Source: Tisiphia sp964030975 (GTDB lineage: Bacteria > Pseudomonadota > Alphaproteobacteria > Rickettsiales > Rickettsiaceae). Taken from it: a DNA stretch of 64,000 bases. The stretch is taken from the NCBI RefSeq assembly GCF_964030975.1, contig NZ_CAXIQH010000001.1:1240001-1304000 (forward strand), in the 5' to 3' direction. Positions 18,300 to 27,262 of this stretch are shown here, one piece after another. Each line of letters starts with the position of its first letter. Within the stretch, counting starts at the first letter, position 1. The position numbers were made by a program, and so were the translations under genes. The notes under the pieces are model-generated. The model searched no databases, was not told the origin of the DNA, and saw only the letters and a program-made list of their open reading frames with translations.

Positions 18300-18707
18300 T
18301 AATCTATAGTTAATCCGATTAGCATCAGGGCAGTTTAAAAGTCGCAACTAATGATAGAAATGCCAAATTGCAGAAACAAGCGGTTGTCATCGCGAGCCAC
18401 GAAGTGGCGTGGCGATCCAAATAAACAGCTTGCTGTTTTATTTTTACCGCTGCAATTTTTGGATTGCCGCGTATAGTGAAACCTATTGAATTAGGTGATA
18501 CAAACTTTGTGTCATACCTGCGAAAGCAGGTATCTAGATTCCCGCCTACGCGGGAATGACAACTTACAATAGTTATGTTCTTTATCACCTAATCCTATAG
18601 GCATAACTATAGCAGCTTTGCGGCTCCTCGCAATGACGACTACTCACCTAAATAAAACTGTTTTTTTTACTATTAGTTGCGACTTTTAAACTGCCCTGGA
18701 TTAGCAT
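18300..18707. repeat. Three-level nest: MITE-A in MITE-C in MITE-B terminus
   Basis: MITE-C spans 18326-18698 and is flanked by perfect 9-bp duplications GATTAGCAT (18317-18325 and 18699-18707) that lie within a MITE-B terminus (CTATAGTTAATCCGATTAGCAT). Inside MITE-C, a 140-bp MITE-A lies at 18472-18611. The undisturbed MITE-C at 16440-16675 shows the host sequence, so MITE-A can be seen to duplicate TA on insertion. Confidence 0.85.
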
Positions 18708-18961
18708 TTGTCCATTTGTTCAACAAAAAGATAAACAGCTTGCTGTTTTGTTTTTGTCGTTATAATTTCTGATAAAGAACTATATCACTTGCAAATATAT
18801 TGATTGAATATATAATTAACTTTGCTTTGAATATATAAGCAAAATTCACACGTAAGAGCTCAGTTGTTAGTCCAATTTCTTTGGTATCAACTCTTGCGGA
18901 GGAGTGCCTACTACTACCATTATGTGTAGGTACATAACTAACATTTCAAGGAGATAAAATA
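18708..18961 (+). promoter_or_regulatory. Upstream region and leader of rpsB
   Basis: About 250 bp without a gene. The first part has another AAACAGCTTGCTGTTT palindrome. From about 18860 the sequence is less AT-rich and contains a small hairpin (TGCCTAC...GTAGGTA, 18905-18933), then the ribosome site AAGGAGATAAAATA just before the ATG. Leaders of rpsB often bind S2 for feedback control; this hairpin is a candidate, not demonstrated. Confidence 0.4.
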
Positions 18962-19864
18962 ATGTCTAAACTAAAAACTGTTAATGTCAGAGAATTACTT
19001 GATGCTGGGGTGCATTTTGGTCATAAAACCTCACGCTGGAATCCTAAAATGGCACCCTACATTTATGGTGTCAGAGATGATATTCATGTGATTGACTTGC
19101 AACAAACTGCTGCCCTAATGCAAATGGCTCTCAATGTAATCTATGAAACTGTTAAGAAAAATGGTAAAATATTATTTGTCAGCACTAAAGTCCAAGCTAG
19201 TGATATAATAGCTGAGTATACAGAGAAATGTGGGCAATATTACGTTAATCACAGATGGCTTGGTGGTATGTTAACCAACTGGGGAACAATTTCTGGCTCA
19301 ATAAAAAGGTTAGATAATCTTGAGAAAATTTTGGGCAATGAAGAGGAATATTCCGTTTATACCAAAAAAGAAATACTGGAAATGACCCGTAAAAAGGATA
19401 AATTACTTAAATCCTTAGGTGGTATTAGAAATATTGGAACAAAACCAAACTTGCTGGTGGTAATTGACACTAATAAGGAGCATTTAGCAATTCAAGAAGC
19501 AGTGAAGTTGGGTATCCCGATAATTGCCATTGTTGATACTAATTCCAATCCAGATAATATAGACCATCCTATTCCTGGTAATGATGATGCAATAAGATCT
19601 ATTAGACTTTATTGCAGCTTGTTTGCCGATGCTGTGCTTGCTGGTATAGAAGAAGCTTTAGCTGCGTCTGGTGTTGATTTAGGAAGCATAGCTACTCATG
19701 AAGAAAAAAATACCAATATCAAAGCTATTACTAAGTTAAAACCAACCAAGAAATTTTCTAAAACTTCTGAGTTAAATAGCCAAGAAGCAGCTAACCAAGA
19801 AGTAGTAGAGTCAGAGTTTGAGACAGTTTTGGGGACTGCAGAAGCTGCTACGACAACAAAATAA
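18962..19864 (+). CDS. rpsB: 30S ribosomal protein S2
   Basis: 300 residues. Conserved S2 blocks are LLDAGVHFGHKTSRWNPKMAPYIYG, HVIDLQQT, VSTKVQA, YVNHRWLGGMLTNW, IRNIGTKPNLLVV, IPIIAIVDTNSNPDNIDHPIPGNDDAIRSI. The last 70 residues form an acidic/Ser-Thr-rich extension common in alphaproteobacteria. It joins the back of the small-subunit head. tsf follows on the same strand after 394 bp, most of it repeat. Confidence 0.97.
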   Translation: MSKLKTVNVRELLDAGVHFGHKTSRWNPKMAPYIYGVRDDIHVIDLQQTAALMQMALNVIYETVKKNGKILFVSTKVQASDIIAEYTEKCGQYYVNHRWLGGMLTNWGTISGSIKRLDNLEKILGNEEEYSVYTKKEILEMTRKKDKLLKSLGGIRNIGTKPNLLVVIDTNKEHLAIQEAVKLGIPIIAIVDTNSNPDNIDHPIPGNDDAIRSIRLYCSLFADAVLAGIEEALAASGVDLGSIATHEEKNTNIKAITKLKPTKKFSKTSELNSQEAANQEVVESEFETVLGTAEAATTTK

Positions 19865-20258
19865 CTAATATCTCAAACTAAAATATACTTAAATCATAAG
19901 AATATTTACGGGGTGAAAAGATGTCATTTCTGTTTAAAAGTCATAGGGGAAACGGCTGATGTCATTGCGAGGAAGCGTAAACCAACGAAGCAATCCTATT
20001 TTGTGTCATACCTGTTCAATATCAATGTCATCCCTGCGTAGCAGGGATCTAGATTCCCGCCTACGCGGGAATGACAAGGAGTGCAGAAATGACAACTTAC
20101 AATTGCTTTGTCGACCTACGCTCTTTCTCGCAATGACACTTTGAGTTTTTTAGACTGTCTTTCTGCTACTTTTAAACTACTCTGCTTAAGCAGGGATGGC
20201 AGCATCGCTTCCCCAAATCCAATTTAAACAACTTACAACCTATAATAAGGAGAATAAC
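19865..20258. repeat. Degenerate MITE-C-like block between rpsB and tsf
   Basis: Remnants TCTGTTTAAAAGTCATAGG (about 19929) and CTACTTTTAAACTACTCTG (about 20166) are decayed MITE-C ends around a hairpin core (GTCATTGCGAGGAAGCG...CTCGCAATGACA). The last 30 bases supply the tsf leader. No gene is present. Confidence 0.65.
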
Positions 20259-21176
20259 ATGATAAATGCTGGACTTGTAAAACAATTAAGAGAGAAAACC
20301 GGTGCAGGAATGATGGACTGCAAGAAGGCTTTGCTTGAAACAAAAGGAGATTTTGAAACAGCTATTGATTGGTTAAGAAAAAAAGGATTATCAGCTGCCG
20401 CAAAAAAATCAGATAGAATTGCTGCCGAAGGGCTAACAGCAGTACACGTTGAAGATAATGTTGGAGTTGTTATAGAAGTAAATTCAGAAACAGATTTTGT
20501 GGCAAGAAACGATAAATTTCAACAATTGGTTAAAAATATCGCGGCATTAGCATTGCAACAGAGTAATTTACCATCACTAAAATTAGCGAAAACATCAACA
20601 GGTAAATCAGTTGATGAAGAAATATTAGACAATATTGCAACAATTGGTGAAAATTTAAATCTACGTCGTGTGGATGTTTTAAAGGTCTCAGAAGGTGTGG
20701 TGGCATCTTATGTACATAATACTGTTATTGCGGGGCTGGGAAAGATATCTGTCCTTGTTGGTTTACAATCAACTAGCAAAGAAAAAGCTAAGCTTCTAGA
20801 ATTGGGACAAAAAATCGCCACCCATATAGCAGCAAATAATCCTTATAGCCTTGATGTATCGAGTCTGGATCAAAGCTTAGTGGAACGTGAGAAGAATATA
20901 TTCTTTGAACAATCAAAAGCTTCTGGTAAAGCTGACAATATCGTTGAAAAAATGGTTGAAGGTAGAATACGTAAGTTTTTAGCAGAAGTTGTTTTGCTTG
21001 AACAAAATTTTCTATTTGACGACAAACTAACAATTTCTCAAGTTATTGATAATGCGGCAAAAGAATTAGGAACGTCGATTAAAATTACTCAGTTTATAAG
21101 ATATGAACTCGGTGAAGGTATCAAGCAAGAAGATAAAAATTTTGCAGACGAAGTCGCAGCTGTTATACAAAAATAA
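20259..21176 (+). CDS. tsf: Elongation factor Ts
   Basis: 305 residues. The N-terminal UBA domain MINAGLVKQLREKTGAGMMDCKKAL leads into the core with GVVIEVNSETDFVARND, the TDFV motif that contacts EF-Tu for nucleotide exchange. YVHNTVIAGLGKISVLVGL and IAATHIAANNP-type subdomain sequences follow. The ATG at 20259 is preceded by ATAAGGAGAATAAC and matches the family start; a longer frame from 20196 is not needed. It pairs with rpsB as in most bacteria. Confidence 0.96.
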   Translation: MINAGLVKQLREKTGAGMMDCKKALLETKGDFETAIDWLRKKGLSAAAKKSDRIAAEGLTAVHVEDNVGVVIEVNSETDFVARNDKFQQLVKNIAALALQQSNLPSLKLAKTSTGKSVDEEILDNIATIGENLNLRRVDVLKVSEGVVASYVHNTVIAGLGKISVLVGLQSTSKEKAKLLELGQKIATHIAANNPYSLDVSSLDQSLVEREKNIFFEQSKASGKADNIVEKMVEGRIRKFLAEVVLLEQNFLFDDKLTISQVIDNAAKELGTSIKITQFIRYELGEGIKQEDKNFADEVAAVIQK

Positions 21177-21421
21177 GCTAGAGAAAGTTATCGCTTATAT
21201 AGATTCCTCACAACTGTCGAAAGCTAGAAGAGGAAGCGGGTTTTGTGTCATCCCTGCTTCGGTGCGGGATCTAAAATAGCCTCAAAAAACTCTGGAATAT
21301 TATAGATTCCCGCCGTAGCTAGGAATGACACCATAACTTTTAAACTGCCATGATGACACAAACCCCGCTTCCTCTTCTAGCTTTCGACAGCTGTGCTAGA
21401 GCCCTGCCTACGCGGGAATGA
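21177..21421. repeat. MITE-E copy (21209-21395) and palindrome target
   Basis: CACAACTGTCGAAAGCTAGA at 21209 is inverted at TAGCTTTCGACAGCTGTG (to 21395). A MITE-C-like terminus (CTTTTAAACTGCCATG) lies within. The right edge GCCTACGCGGGAATGA is the palindromic motif used as target by the IS1111-type element that follows. Confidence 0.7.
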
Positions 21422-22869
21422 TGGTATGGACGAGTGAAGCGAAATATGCTTTACTTGTACGGAGTCTGGTGAAAAATGTTTTTCAGTTGCTCCAAATTAA
21501 ATAACAATTTAATTAATAGGTCCATACCATGATAAATAATAGCATAGAAAATAGTATAATTGGAATAGATTTAGCAAAAAATATTATGCACTTGGTGCAA
21601 GTTGATCAAAATGGCAAAAAAGTCGGTCATCAAAAAGTTAAAAGAGATGAGTTAATAGGATGTTTAAACAATCTCAATAAAAGTTCACTGGTGGTCATGG
21701 AAGCATGTGGAGGAGGTAATTATTGGTCGCAAGAAATTAACAAGCTTGATTTGCAAGTTAAGTTGATGAAAACAAAAGATGTAAAAATTTATGCAACATC
21801 GAGGCAGAAAAATGATTATAACGATGCCTTAGCAATATGTAAAGCTGCTCGCGATCCAGAGCTAAAAGATGTGTTACCCAAAAGCAAAGAGGAACAAGAT
21901 ATAAAATTTTTGCATAAAATCCGAAGTAATACGATCAGAGATCGAGTACAAAAAACTAATTCTACAATATCAAGTTTATATGAATATGGTTATAATACAA
22001 AATTAAGCAAAAATAAATTTTGCAAAGCATGTAAGTCGGAGGTAGAATTAGCGTATATAGAAGGTTATATAACTTCTGGGGTACAGTCAATTTTACTTTT
22101 AGAATGTGAAGAAATTGAGAATTTGTGTAACAAAGAAAAAACTTTAGAAAAGCTGATAATCAGTAATAATAAACAGAATGAGAAAGCTATTAGGTTGCAG
22201 ACAATTTTTGGGATTGGAGCAATCAATGCTAGTTGTTTGAGCGTAGCACCAATGGAAAATTACGCAACCCCGAGGGATTTTTCTGCGTCGCTTGGTTTGG
22301 TGCCAAAACAATACACCTCAGGAGATAAGATAGTTTTAGGAGGAATTAGCAAACAAGGTGATAGATATGCTAGAACTATGTTGATTCAAGCTGCAAGAAC
22401 AATAGCAATAAGAGCCAAAAGCGATAAAGAATCAAAAGATAAGCTAGTTCAGTGGGCAGTGAAGAAATTTGCTGAAAACAAATCATATAATATTATATGT
22501 GTTGGTTTAGCGAATAAATTAGCTAGAATAGCTTATGCAGTAGTTACCAATGGCAGCGAGTATGTCGCAAATTAGCGCTGTTGGCAAGAAGGATAATTTA
22601 TGTCAATTAAGCAAAAGAATGGCAATTGGTAAATATTGCGAGTAAGTTAGTAACAATAAAGAGAACGAAAGTAAAAGAGTTAATGAAATAAGTATTCTGA
22701 ACAAAATCCGCAATTATGTCGAGGCTCTAGAAGCCGTGGGAATGAGAGGTTACTCAAGGATATTTAGAAGAATGCAGAAACCATTATGGCACTCGATGCC
22801 GAATATATGACCGCTTCCTTTGTGGCTCTATTTTTTATTTTCTTTATTGACAAATTCACTCGTCCATAT
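21422..22869 (+). mobile_element. IS110-family (IS1111-type) element, copy 2
   Basis: 1448 bp, in inverse orientation to copy 1 at 4405-5852 and the same length. It starts TGGTATGGACGAG and ends CTCGTCCATAT, with ATGA at both junctions (21418-21421 and 22870-22873). The non-coding 3' part (22576-22869) corresponds to the proposed bridge RNA region. The upstream flank GCGGGAATGA is the same as in copy 1, although the host repeats differ. Confidence 0.9.
21529..22575 (+). CDS. IS110-family DEDD transposase, copy 2
   Basis: 348 residues with translation identical to copy 1 (4699-5745), including the N-terminal DEDD domain start IIGIDLAKN and the C-terminal ISKQGDRYARTML serine motif. Identity over the whole length suggests recent transposition or gene conversion. 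The ATG directly follows TAGGTCCATACC, with a weak ribosome site. Confidence 0.92.
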   Translation: MINNSIENSIIGIDLAKNIMHLVQVDQNGKKVGHQKVKRDELIGCLNNLNKSSLVVMEACGGGNYWSQEINKLDLQVKLMKTKDVKIYATSRQKNDYNDALAICKAARDPELKDVLPKSKEEQDIKFLHKIRSNTIRDRVQKTNSTISSLYEYGYNTKLSKNKFCKACKSEVELAYIEGYITSGVQSILLLECEEIENLCNKEKTLEKLIISNNKQNEKAIRLQTIFGIGAINASCLSVAPMENYATPRDFSASLGLVPKQYTSGDKIVLGGISKQGDRYARTMLIQAARTIAIRAKSDKESKDKLVQWAVKKFAENKSYNIICVGLANKLARIAYAVVTNGSEYVAN

Positions 22870-23027
22870 ATGACGCCTAGGTTATGCATGCAAAATATCC
22901 TGAAATAAATTCAGAATGACTCAGAACGCCATCATTTTTTAAATTCTTCATTTTTCTTATTTTAGTTCTTAGTGGTAGCCTATTTGTATATTATAATATA
23001 CCTTAAATATAAAATCTCTTACTAATT
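22870..23027. other. lipB upstream region
   Basis: About 158 bp right of the IS element with no gene or full repeat. It begins GACGCCTAGGTTATGCATGC and should contain the lipB promoter; TATAATATACC near 22994 is a possible -10 region. Confidence 0.35.
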
Positions 23028-23672
23028 ATGGTGCAATTTTTTACCTTACCAGGTCTTTCAGAATATGAAGATACGGTAAAATTAATGGAAGATAAGGTTG
23101 CAAGTTTAATCAACAAATCATCGAAAGAGGTTGTTTATTTAGTTGAATATAAGGATATCTATACTGCAGGTACTAGTTTTAAGGCAAATGAGTTGCTAGA
23201 TCCTGGAGATATACCGGTAATTTATACTAATAGGGGAGGAAAATTTACCTACCACGGTAGTGGACAAAGAGTGATATACCCTATTCTCGATTTAGCATCA
23301 GAATGGGGGCAAAAGGATTTAAGGCTATATATTAAACTATTGGAAGAATGGGTTATAAATAGCCTATTATATTTGGGGATCAAAGCTTTTACTATAAATG
23401 GTATGGTGGGAATATGGGGAAAAGAAAATGGTGTGCCGGCAAAGATTGCCTCAATAGGCGTTAGAGTTAGAAAATGGATTACATATCATGGTATTGCTGT
23501 AAATATTTCAACAAATCTTGATATGTTCTCCGGAATTATTGCTTGTGGATTAAGGGATATGCCTGTAACCTCGTTAAAGAAACTTGGTGTTGATATAACG
23601 TTAGAGCAGTTTGATGAAGTTATTAAGGATAAATTCTTTGAGGTTTTTAGTTATAGAGCTAACCAGGGCTAG
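23028..23672 (+). CDS. lipB: Octanoyltransferase LipB
   Basis: 214 residues. It transfers octanoate from acyl carrier protein to lipoyl domains, the first step of lipoate synthesis for 2-oxoacid dehydrogenases. Conserved blocks are TAGTSFKANELL, GGKFTYHGSGQRVIYPILDL, PAKIASIGVRVRKWITYHGIAVN and the catalytic Cys in GIIACGLRDMPVTSL. The last six residues (YRANQG) and the stop codon lie inside a MITE-B terminus, so the repeat changed the C-terminus. It has no close operon partner. Confidence 0.94.
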   Translation: MVQFFTLPGLSEYEDTVKLMEDKVASLINKSSKEVVYLVEYKDIYTAGTSFKANELLDPGDIPVIYTNRGGKFTYHGSGQRVIYPILDLASEWGQKDLRLYIKLLEEWVINSLLYLGIKAFTINGMVGIWGKENGVPAKIASIGVRVRKWITYHGIAVNISTNLDMFSGIIACGLRDMPVTSLKKLGVDITLEQFDEVIKDKFFEVFSYRANQG

Positions 23673-23818
23673 CATTATTCCGTCATTGCGAGAAGCTACT
23701 TCAGTAGCGACGAAGCAATCCATAAAAGCAACCAAAAATGGATTGCTTCGTCGCCATAAAGTGGCTCCTCGCAATGACGTCAGTTTGCTATGAATAAATA
23801 TTAATCGGGTTAGCTATA
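23652..23818. repeat. MITE-B copy overlapping the lipB 3' end
   Basis: The terminus TATAGAGCTAACCAGGGCTA and its inverted partner TTAATCGGGTTAGCTATA flank the hairpin core CGTCATTGCGAGAAGC...CCTCGCAATGACG. The left end contributes the final codons and stop of lipB. Confidence 0.8.
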
Positions 23819-23858
23819 CATAAAATTTAAGAAAGTGAAAATAATTTAGTATATTCCT

Positions 23859-25187
23859 ATGAGTTCAATTTATCATATACTTGATAAGGTTCCTGCTATC
23901 TATCCTGAAGATATGCAGATAGAATATGAACAATTAGCTCAGCAATTAATTAAATCAGGTAAACTTAGAATAGATACGGATAATAGTTGTAATTTTGCAA
24001 GGTTCTCTGATCCAAAATTCAATATTAGTTTGATGGTAAGTAAGGAAGAAATAACAGACCCAAGTTTAATTGAACAAACTAATCAGTTATTTAGATCTTT
24101 GTATAAATCTTCTATATCTGATAAAAAATTGGCATCGATTTATGCAGATTTGAAAAAACAAATTCAAAAGTTACAGCCAGTTAACCAATTAGTTATTGAA
24201 AGATTAACGAGGATTTTTGTTCAGTCAGCACATCCTATAGTTATTAGGTGGTTATTGCATGATAAGGTTCAAGTATTTATTACTTATTCCCATAATATTG
24301 GTGATATGATGGATATAGTTGATTGGCAACGTTCTGGTTCCAATAGTGGTATGCAAAGTACTGATGGCAAGAATGTTGCAGTCTTTGTGTCCTGCGGTGG
24401 CAATCCATTTGCTGAAAATGATAAAAATCACCCAACTTGTGGTGATGGATGGGCAGCGGTTGCTAGGTTGCAAATTATAGCTGGACAAGAGCTCGGGCAT
24501 TTTGCTGATATTAAAAGAGATGCGAGTGGTCGTCAAATAAGTCGCCATTCAGCAAATTTCTCTGGAACGAAAGCAACGCCTCACGTAAAACAGGCAAGGA
24601 AAGATGATATTATTAATTGTAATAAATTATTAGCTAATCTTCTTTCTATGGGGATGAGGCAAATGATTACTTATGAAGAAAAGGTAGAATTTTATAATAA
24701 GAACAAGGTACATGGCATAAGGGTTTATTGGGCAAAATTACTTGTATTAATCCATAAACAGAAATTTTTATTTTCTGTTAATAGGAAGGGCTTACTCTTT
24801 ATTAAGAGATTTGCAAGAGAACAATATATGGGGCTGATGATTAGAGCTATGATCGAAGATATGAAGTTTAATTTAGCACCAGTCGCAGATGTTTATAAAA
24901 ATAGTAACCCTGAGGTTGAAGAAACAATTGCCTGTATAGAAGCTCTAGCCAGAGTGCCTCAACAGGTAATGAAATGGGGATATTTAACAACTATGGAAAC
25001 AATGAAAGGATTATATAAAATATATTACTATGAAGTTATACCATCTTTAATTTCTAATTATGTATCAATGAATAAGCAAAGCTATAAACGCGATATGTCA
25101 AAGCCGCGATCTCTAGCTAATTTCTTTCATAAAATAAACATATTTAGAGAAAAAAAGTTAGTATTTAAACAAGTCAGGGAAATATGA
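23859..25187 (+). CDS. Conserved rickettsial protein, function unknown (possibly DUF2748)
   Basis: 442 residues, beginning MSSIYHILDKVPAIYPEDM. No catalytic family is recognised with certainty. It is rich in Lys and Ile, mostly hydrophilic, with a mid-region SNSGMQSTDGKNVAVFVSCGGNPF, followed by GWAAVARLQIIAGQELGHFADI. The last motif has a metalloprotease-like look (QELGH) but lacks the canonical HExxH order. The C-terminus is basic. It resembles a family I associate with Rickettsia (DUF2748); that label is from memory. It is separated from lipB by a MITE-B and is intact. Confidence 0.6.
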   Translation: MSSIYHILDKVPAIYPEDMQIEYEQLAQQLIKSGKLRIDTDNSCNFARFSDPKFNISLMVSKEEITDPSLIEQTNQLFRSLYKSSISDKKLASIYADLKKQIQKLQPVNQLVIERLTRIFVQSAHPIVIRWLLHDKVQVFITYSHNIGDMMDIVDWQRSGSNSGMQSTDGKNVAVFVSCGGNPFAENDKNHPTCGDGWAAVARLQIIAGQELGHFADIKRDASGRQISRHSANFSGTKATPHVKQARKDDIINCNKLLANLLSMGMRQMITYEEKVEFYNKNKVHGIRVYWAKLLVLIHKQKFLFSVNRKGLLFIKRFAREQYMGLMIRAMIEDMKFNLAPVADVYKNSNPEVEETIACIEALARVPQQVMKWGYLTTMETMKGLYKIYYYEVIPSLISNYVSMNKQSYKRDMSKPRSLANFFHKINIFREKKLVFKQVREI

Positions 25188-25230
25188 TAGAATAGTTTAT
25201 TTTGCAGATATTTAAAAGACATCATTCTTG

Positions 25231-26570
25231 TAGGCTCTGTCCAGAAAAGTGTGTAAATTTCGAGATAGGTTATATATAAAAATATAACAAAAAAGGAAAT
25301 TACATGAATAAAAAAACAAATGAATCAATAAAGCAAGCAGTAGATTTATTAATAGATAATGATACAGATGTAAGCACAATACTGAAAGAAGGAGGATTAT
25401 TAAAAGAATTGACCAAACGCTTGATAGAGAAGGCATTGCAGTCAGAATTGAATAATCATCTAGGCTATGATAAATACAGTCGTGTAGATAATGATAATGC
25501 TCGTAATGGTATAACTAGCAAAAAACTGATCTCCGAACATGGAGCGGTTGAGATAGAAGTACCAAGAGATAGGCGTAGTACCTTTGAACCAGCAATACTA
25601 CCGAAAAGACAAAAACGTTTTGATGGTTTTGATGATAAAGTCTTATCATTATATGCTAAAGGTATGAGTGTATCTGATATTAAGGTTCAATTACAAGAGT
25701 TGTATAGTGTTGAAATAAGTGAGAGTTTAATCAGTCAGATCACCGATGATGTAATGGATGATGTAAAAGCTTGGCAGAGTAGACCGTTAGAAGAGATATA
25801 TCCGATAGTATTTTTTGATTGTTTAGTAGTAAAAGTTAGGCAAGACAAAAGGATAATTAACAAGGCAATATATGTTGCATTAGGGATTGATTTATCTGGT
25901 AGAAAAGATATATTGGGATTATGGATCAGTGAAAATGAAGGGGCAAAATTTTGGCTTGGTAATTTTACTGAAATGAAAAATAGAGGATTAAAGGATATAC
26001 TGATTGCCTGTAGTGATAATCTTACTGGTATGTCTGAGGCGATAGAAGCAGTTTATCCAAAAACAGAACATCAATTATGTATTGTACATCAGATTAGAAA
26101 TAGTTTAAAATACGTATCATATAAAGATAGGAAGCAGGTGGCTAGCGATTTAAAGCCGATATATACTGCAGCAACGGAAGAACAAGCACATTTAGCTTTA
26201 GTATATTTTGAAGAAAAATGGAATAAACAATATCCACAAATTGCCAAATCATGGTATAATCATTGGGATAATTTAATGATTTTTCTAGGATATCCAGAGG
26301 CAATTAGAAAGGTAATTTATACCACTAATTCAGTTGAATCTGTTAATAGTCAATTGCGTAAAGTAACAAATAATAAGCGTGTTTTCCCTAGTGATAGTGC
26401 TGTTTTTAAAAGCTTATATTTGACAATTGACTATATGACCAAAAAATGGACTATGCCTATTCCCAACTGGAATGAAGCTATGGCTCATTTGATGATCAAA
26501 TTTGAAGATAGGCTTAACAAAATTTAATGACCTATTTTGGAAATTTACACACTTTTCTGGACAGAGCCTA
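25231..26570 (+). mobile_element. IS256-family element
   Basis: 1340 bp with perfect 31-bp inverted ends: TAGGCTCTGTCCAGAAAAGT at the left (25231-25261) and its complement at the right (26540-26570). One transposase lies inside. IS256-type insertions normally duplicate 8-9 bp, but the flanks CATCATTCTTG and CGTCTACTCC do not match, so a deletion or recombination followed insertion. Confidence 0.9.
25304..26527 (+). CDS. IS256-family (mutator-type) transposase
   Basis: 407 residues. The N-terminal LTKRLIEKALQSELNNHLGY and RNGITSKKLISEHGAVEIEVPRDR region is typical of the family. Catalytic Asp residues are in YPIVFFDCLVVKV and LIACSDNLTGMSEAI, followed by HQLCIVHQIRNSLKYV, and the Glu is in IRKVIYTTNSVESVNSQLRK. 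The frame is intact, so it may be active. The ATG follows AAAAAAGGAAATTAC, with a good Shine-Dalgarno. Confidence 0.94.
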   Translation: MNKKTNESIKQAVDLLIDNDTDVSTILKEGGLLKELTKRLIEKALQSELNNHLGYDKYSRVDNDNARNGITSKKLISEHGAVEIEVPRDRRSTFEPAILPKRQKRFDGFDDKVLSLYAKGMSVSDIKVQLQELYSVEISESLISQITDDVMDDVKAWQSRPLEEIYPIVFFDCLVVKVRQDKRIINKAIYVALGIDLSGRKDILGLWISENEGAKFWLGNFTEMKNRGLKDILIACSDNLTGMSEAIEAVYPKTEHQLCIVHQIRNSLKYVSYKDRKQVASDLKPIYTAATEEQAHLALVYFEEKWNKQYPQIAKSWYNHWDNLMIFLGYPEAIRKVIYTTNSVESVNSQLRKVTNNKRVFPSDSAVFKSLYLTIDYMTKKWTMPIPNWNEAMAHLMIKFEDRLNKI

Positions 26571-26582
26571 CGTCTACTCCAC
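26569..26582 (+). other. Remnant of a group II intron 3' terminus
   Basis: TACGTCTACTCCAC is identical to the last 14 bases of the group II intron at 31340-33219. It follows directly on the IS256 end. Everything else of this second intron is missing. The short length makes chance possible, but the fit with the exact 3' splice boundary is notable. Confidence 0.4.
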
Positions 26583-26745
26583 GAAATGACAGGAGAGATT
26601 TTAGAAGAAACCAGAAAAACTACCTCTACATGCCTTATATTTACAGGGATACAGCCTTATGCCACATTCTTACATAAATGTTGCTAGTTCCCTTAATGGG
26701 AAAGCTCTTTTTTCCCCTAACACCCCATCAATGTTGCTAATATTT
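26583..26745 (+). other. Gene fragment of unknown origin
   Basis: If the preceding 14 bases are intron, the next exon reads on in an open frame of about 36 codons, with EMTGEILEETRKTTS and ending HKCC before a TAG at 26685. I do not recognise it. It may be the truncated tail of a gene removed by the IS256-linked deletion. Confidence 0.25.
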
Positions 26746-27210
26746 TTAAAAAACGACTTTTTGACATTCTTTCTTACTGCAATAAAAACCTTGAGATGTT
26801 CGAAAAGCAAAATCATCCATCTTATCAGACTTAAATTGACAATTAACACAAATTATTGTTACTCTTGCTAAACCTTTTAATGCTTCAGTCTTGAAATTAT
26901 ATCTATTTGTTGCCATCTCAACGTAATCTACTTCATTAAAATCAGCTTTGCATTTTTTGCAATCTTGCCATTTTCCTTGGTGATTATCTTGATAATGAGA
27001 AGAGCAAAGTGTATATCGGTCATGATTTCTATAACAACTATTTTTTGCATAAGAAAAAACAACATATGTATGTGCATCATCGCAGAGCAAATTATTACAA
27101 CAATCAGTTGTAGTAAGCGGTTTTGTTGTACTGCCACAAAGCTGGCATTTTTGCTTTGTCTCTAACTTATTTGCTGCCTTTGCTTTAGTCTTGATGTTTA
27201 ATTTAGACAT
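26746..27210 (-). CDS. Cysteine-rich putative zinc-binding protein
   Basis: 154 residues with many Cys pairs: CQLCG (about residue 22), CCNNLLC, CYRNHDRYTLCSSHY, CKKCK, CVNC and a terminal CSKKEC. The pattern suggests several zinc ribbons. The middle GKWQDCKKCKADFNEVDYVEM is distinct. I cannot name a function; DNA or RNA binding is possible. The N-terminus is basic (KLNIKTKAKAANKLETKQK). It lies 52 bp upstream of an Rpn-type nuclease start on the same strand, in accessory DNA, and may be a horizontally acquired cargo gene. Confidence 0.6.
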   Translation of the reverse strand: MSKLNIKTKAKAANKLETKQKCQLCGSTTKPLTTTDCCNNLLCDDAHTYVVFSYAKNSCYRNHDRYTLCSSHYQDNHQGKWQDCKKCKADFNEVDYVEMATNRYNFKTEALKGLARVTIICVNCQFKSDKMDDFAFRTSQGFYCSKKECQKVVF

Positions 27211-27262
27211 TTTTCTTTACTAACTAATTGTCTGGCAACAGCTTTGGTTTTTCATTAGACTA

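Noticed and set aside
18325..18588. Minus-strand frame of 87 codons
   Set aside because: It runs across nested MITE-A and MITE-C and has no family features.
19959..20144. Plus-strand frame of 61 codons between rpsB and tsf
   Set aside because: It translates hairpin-core repeat (SLRGSVNQRSN-type peptide) also seen in other repeats.
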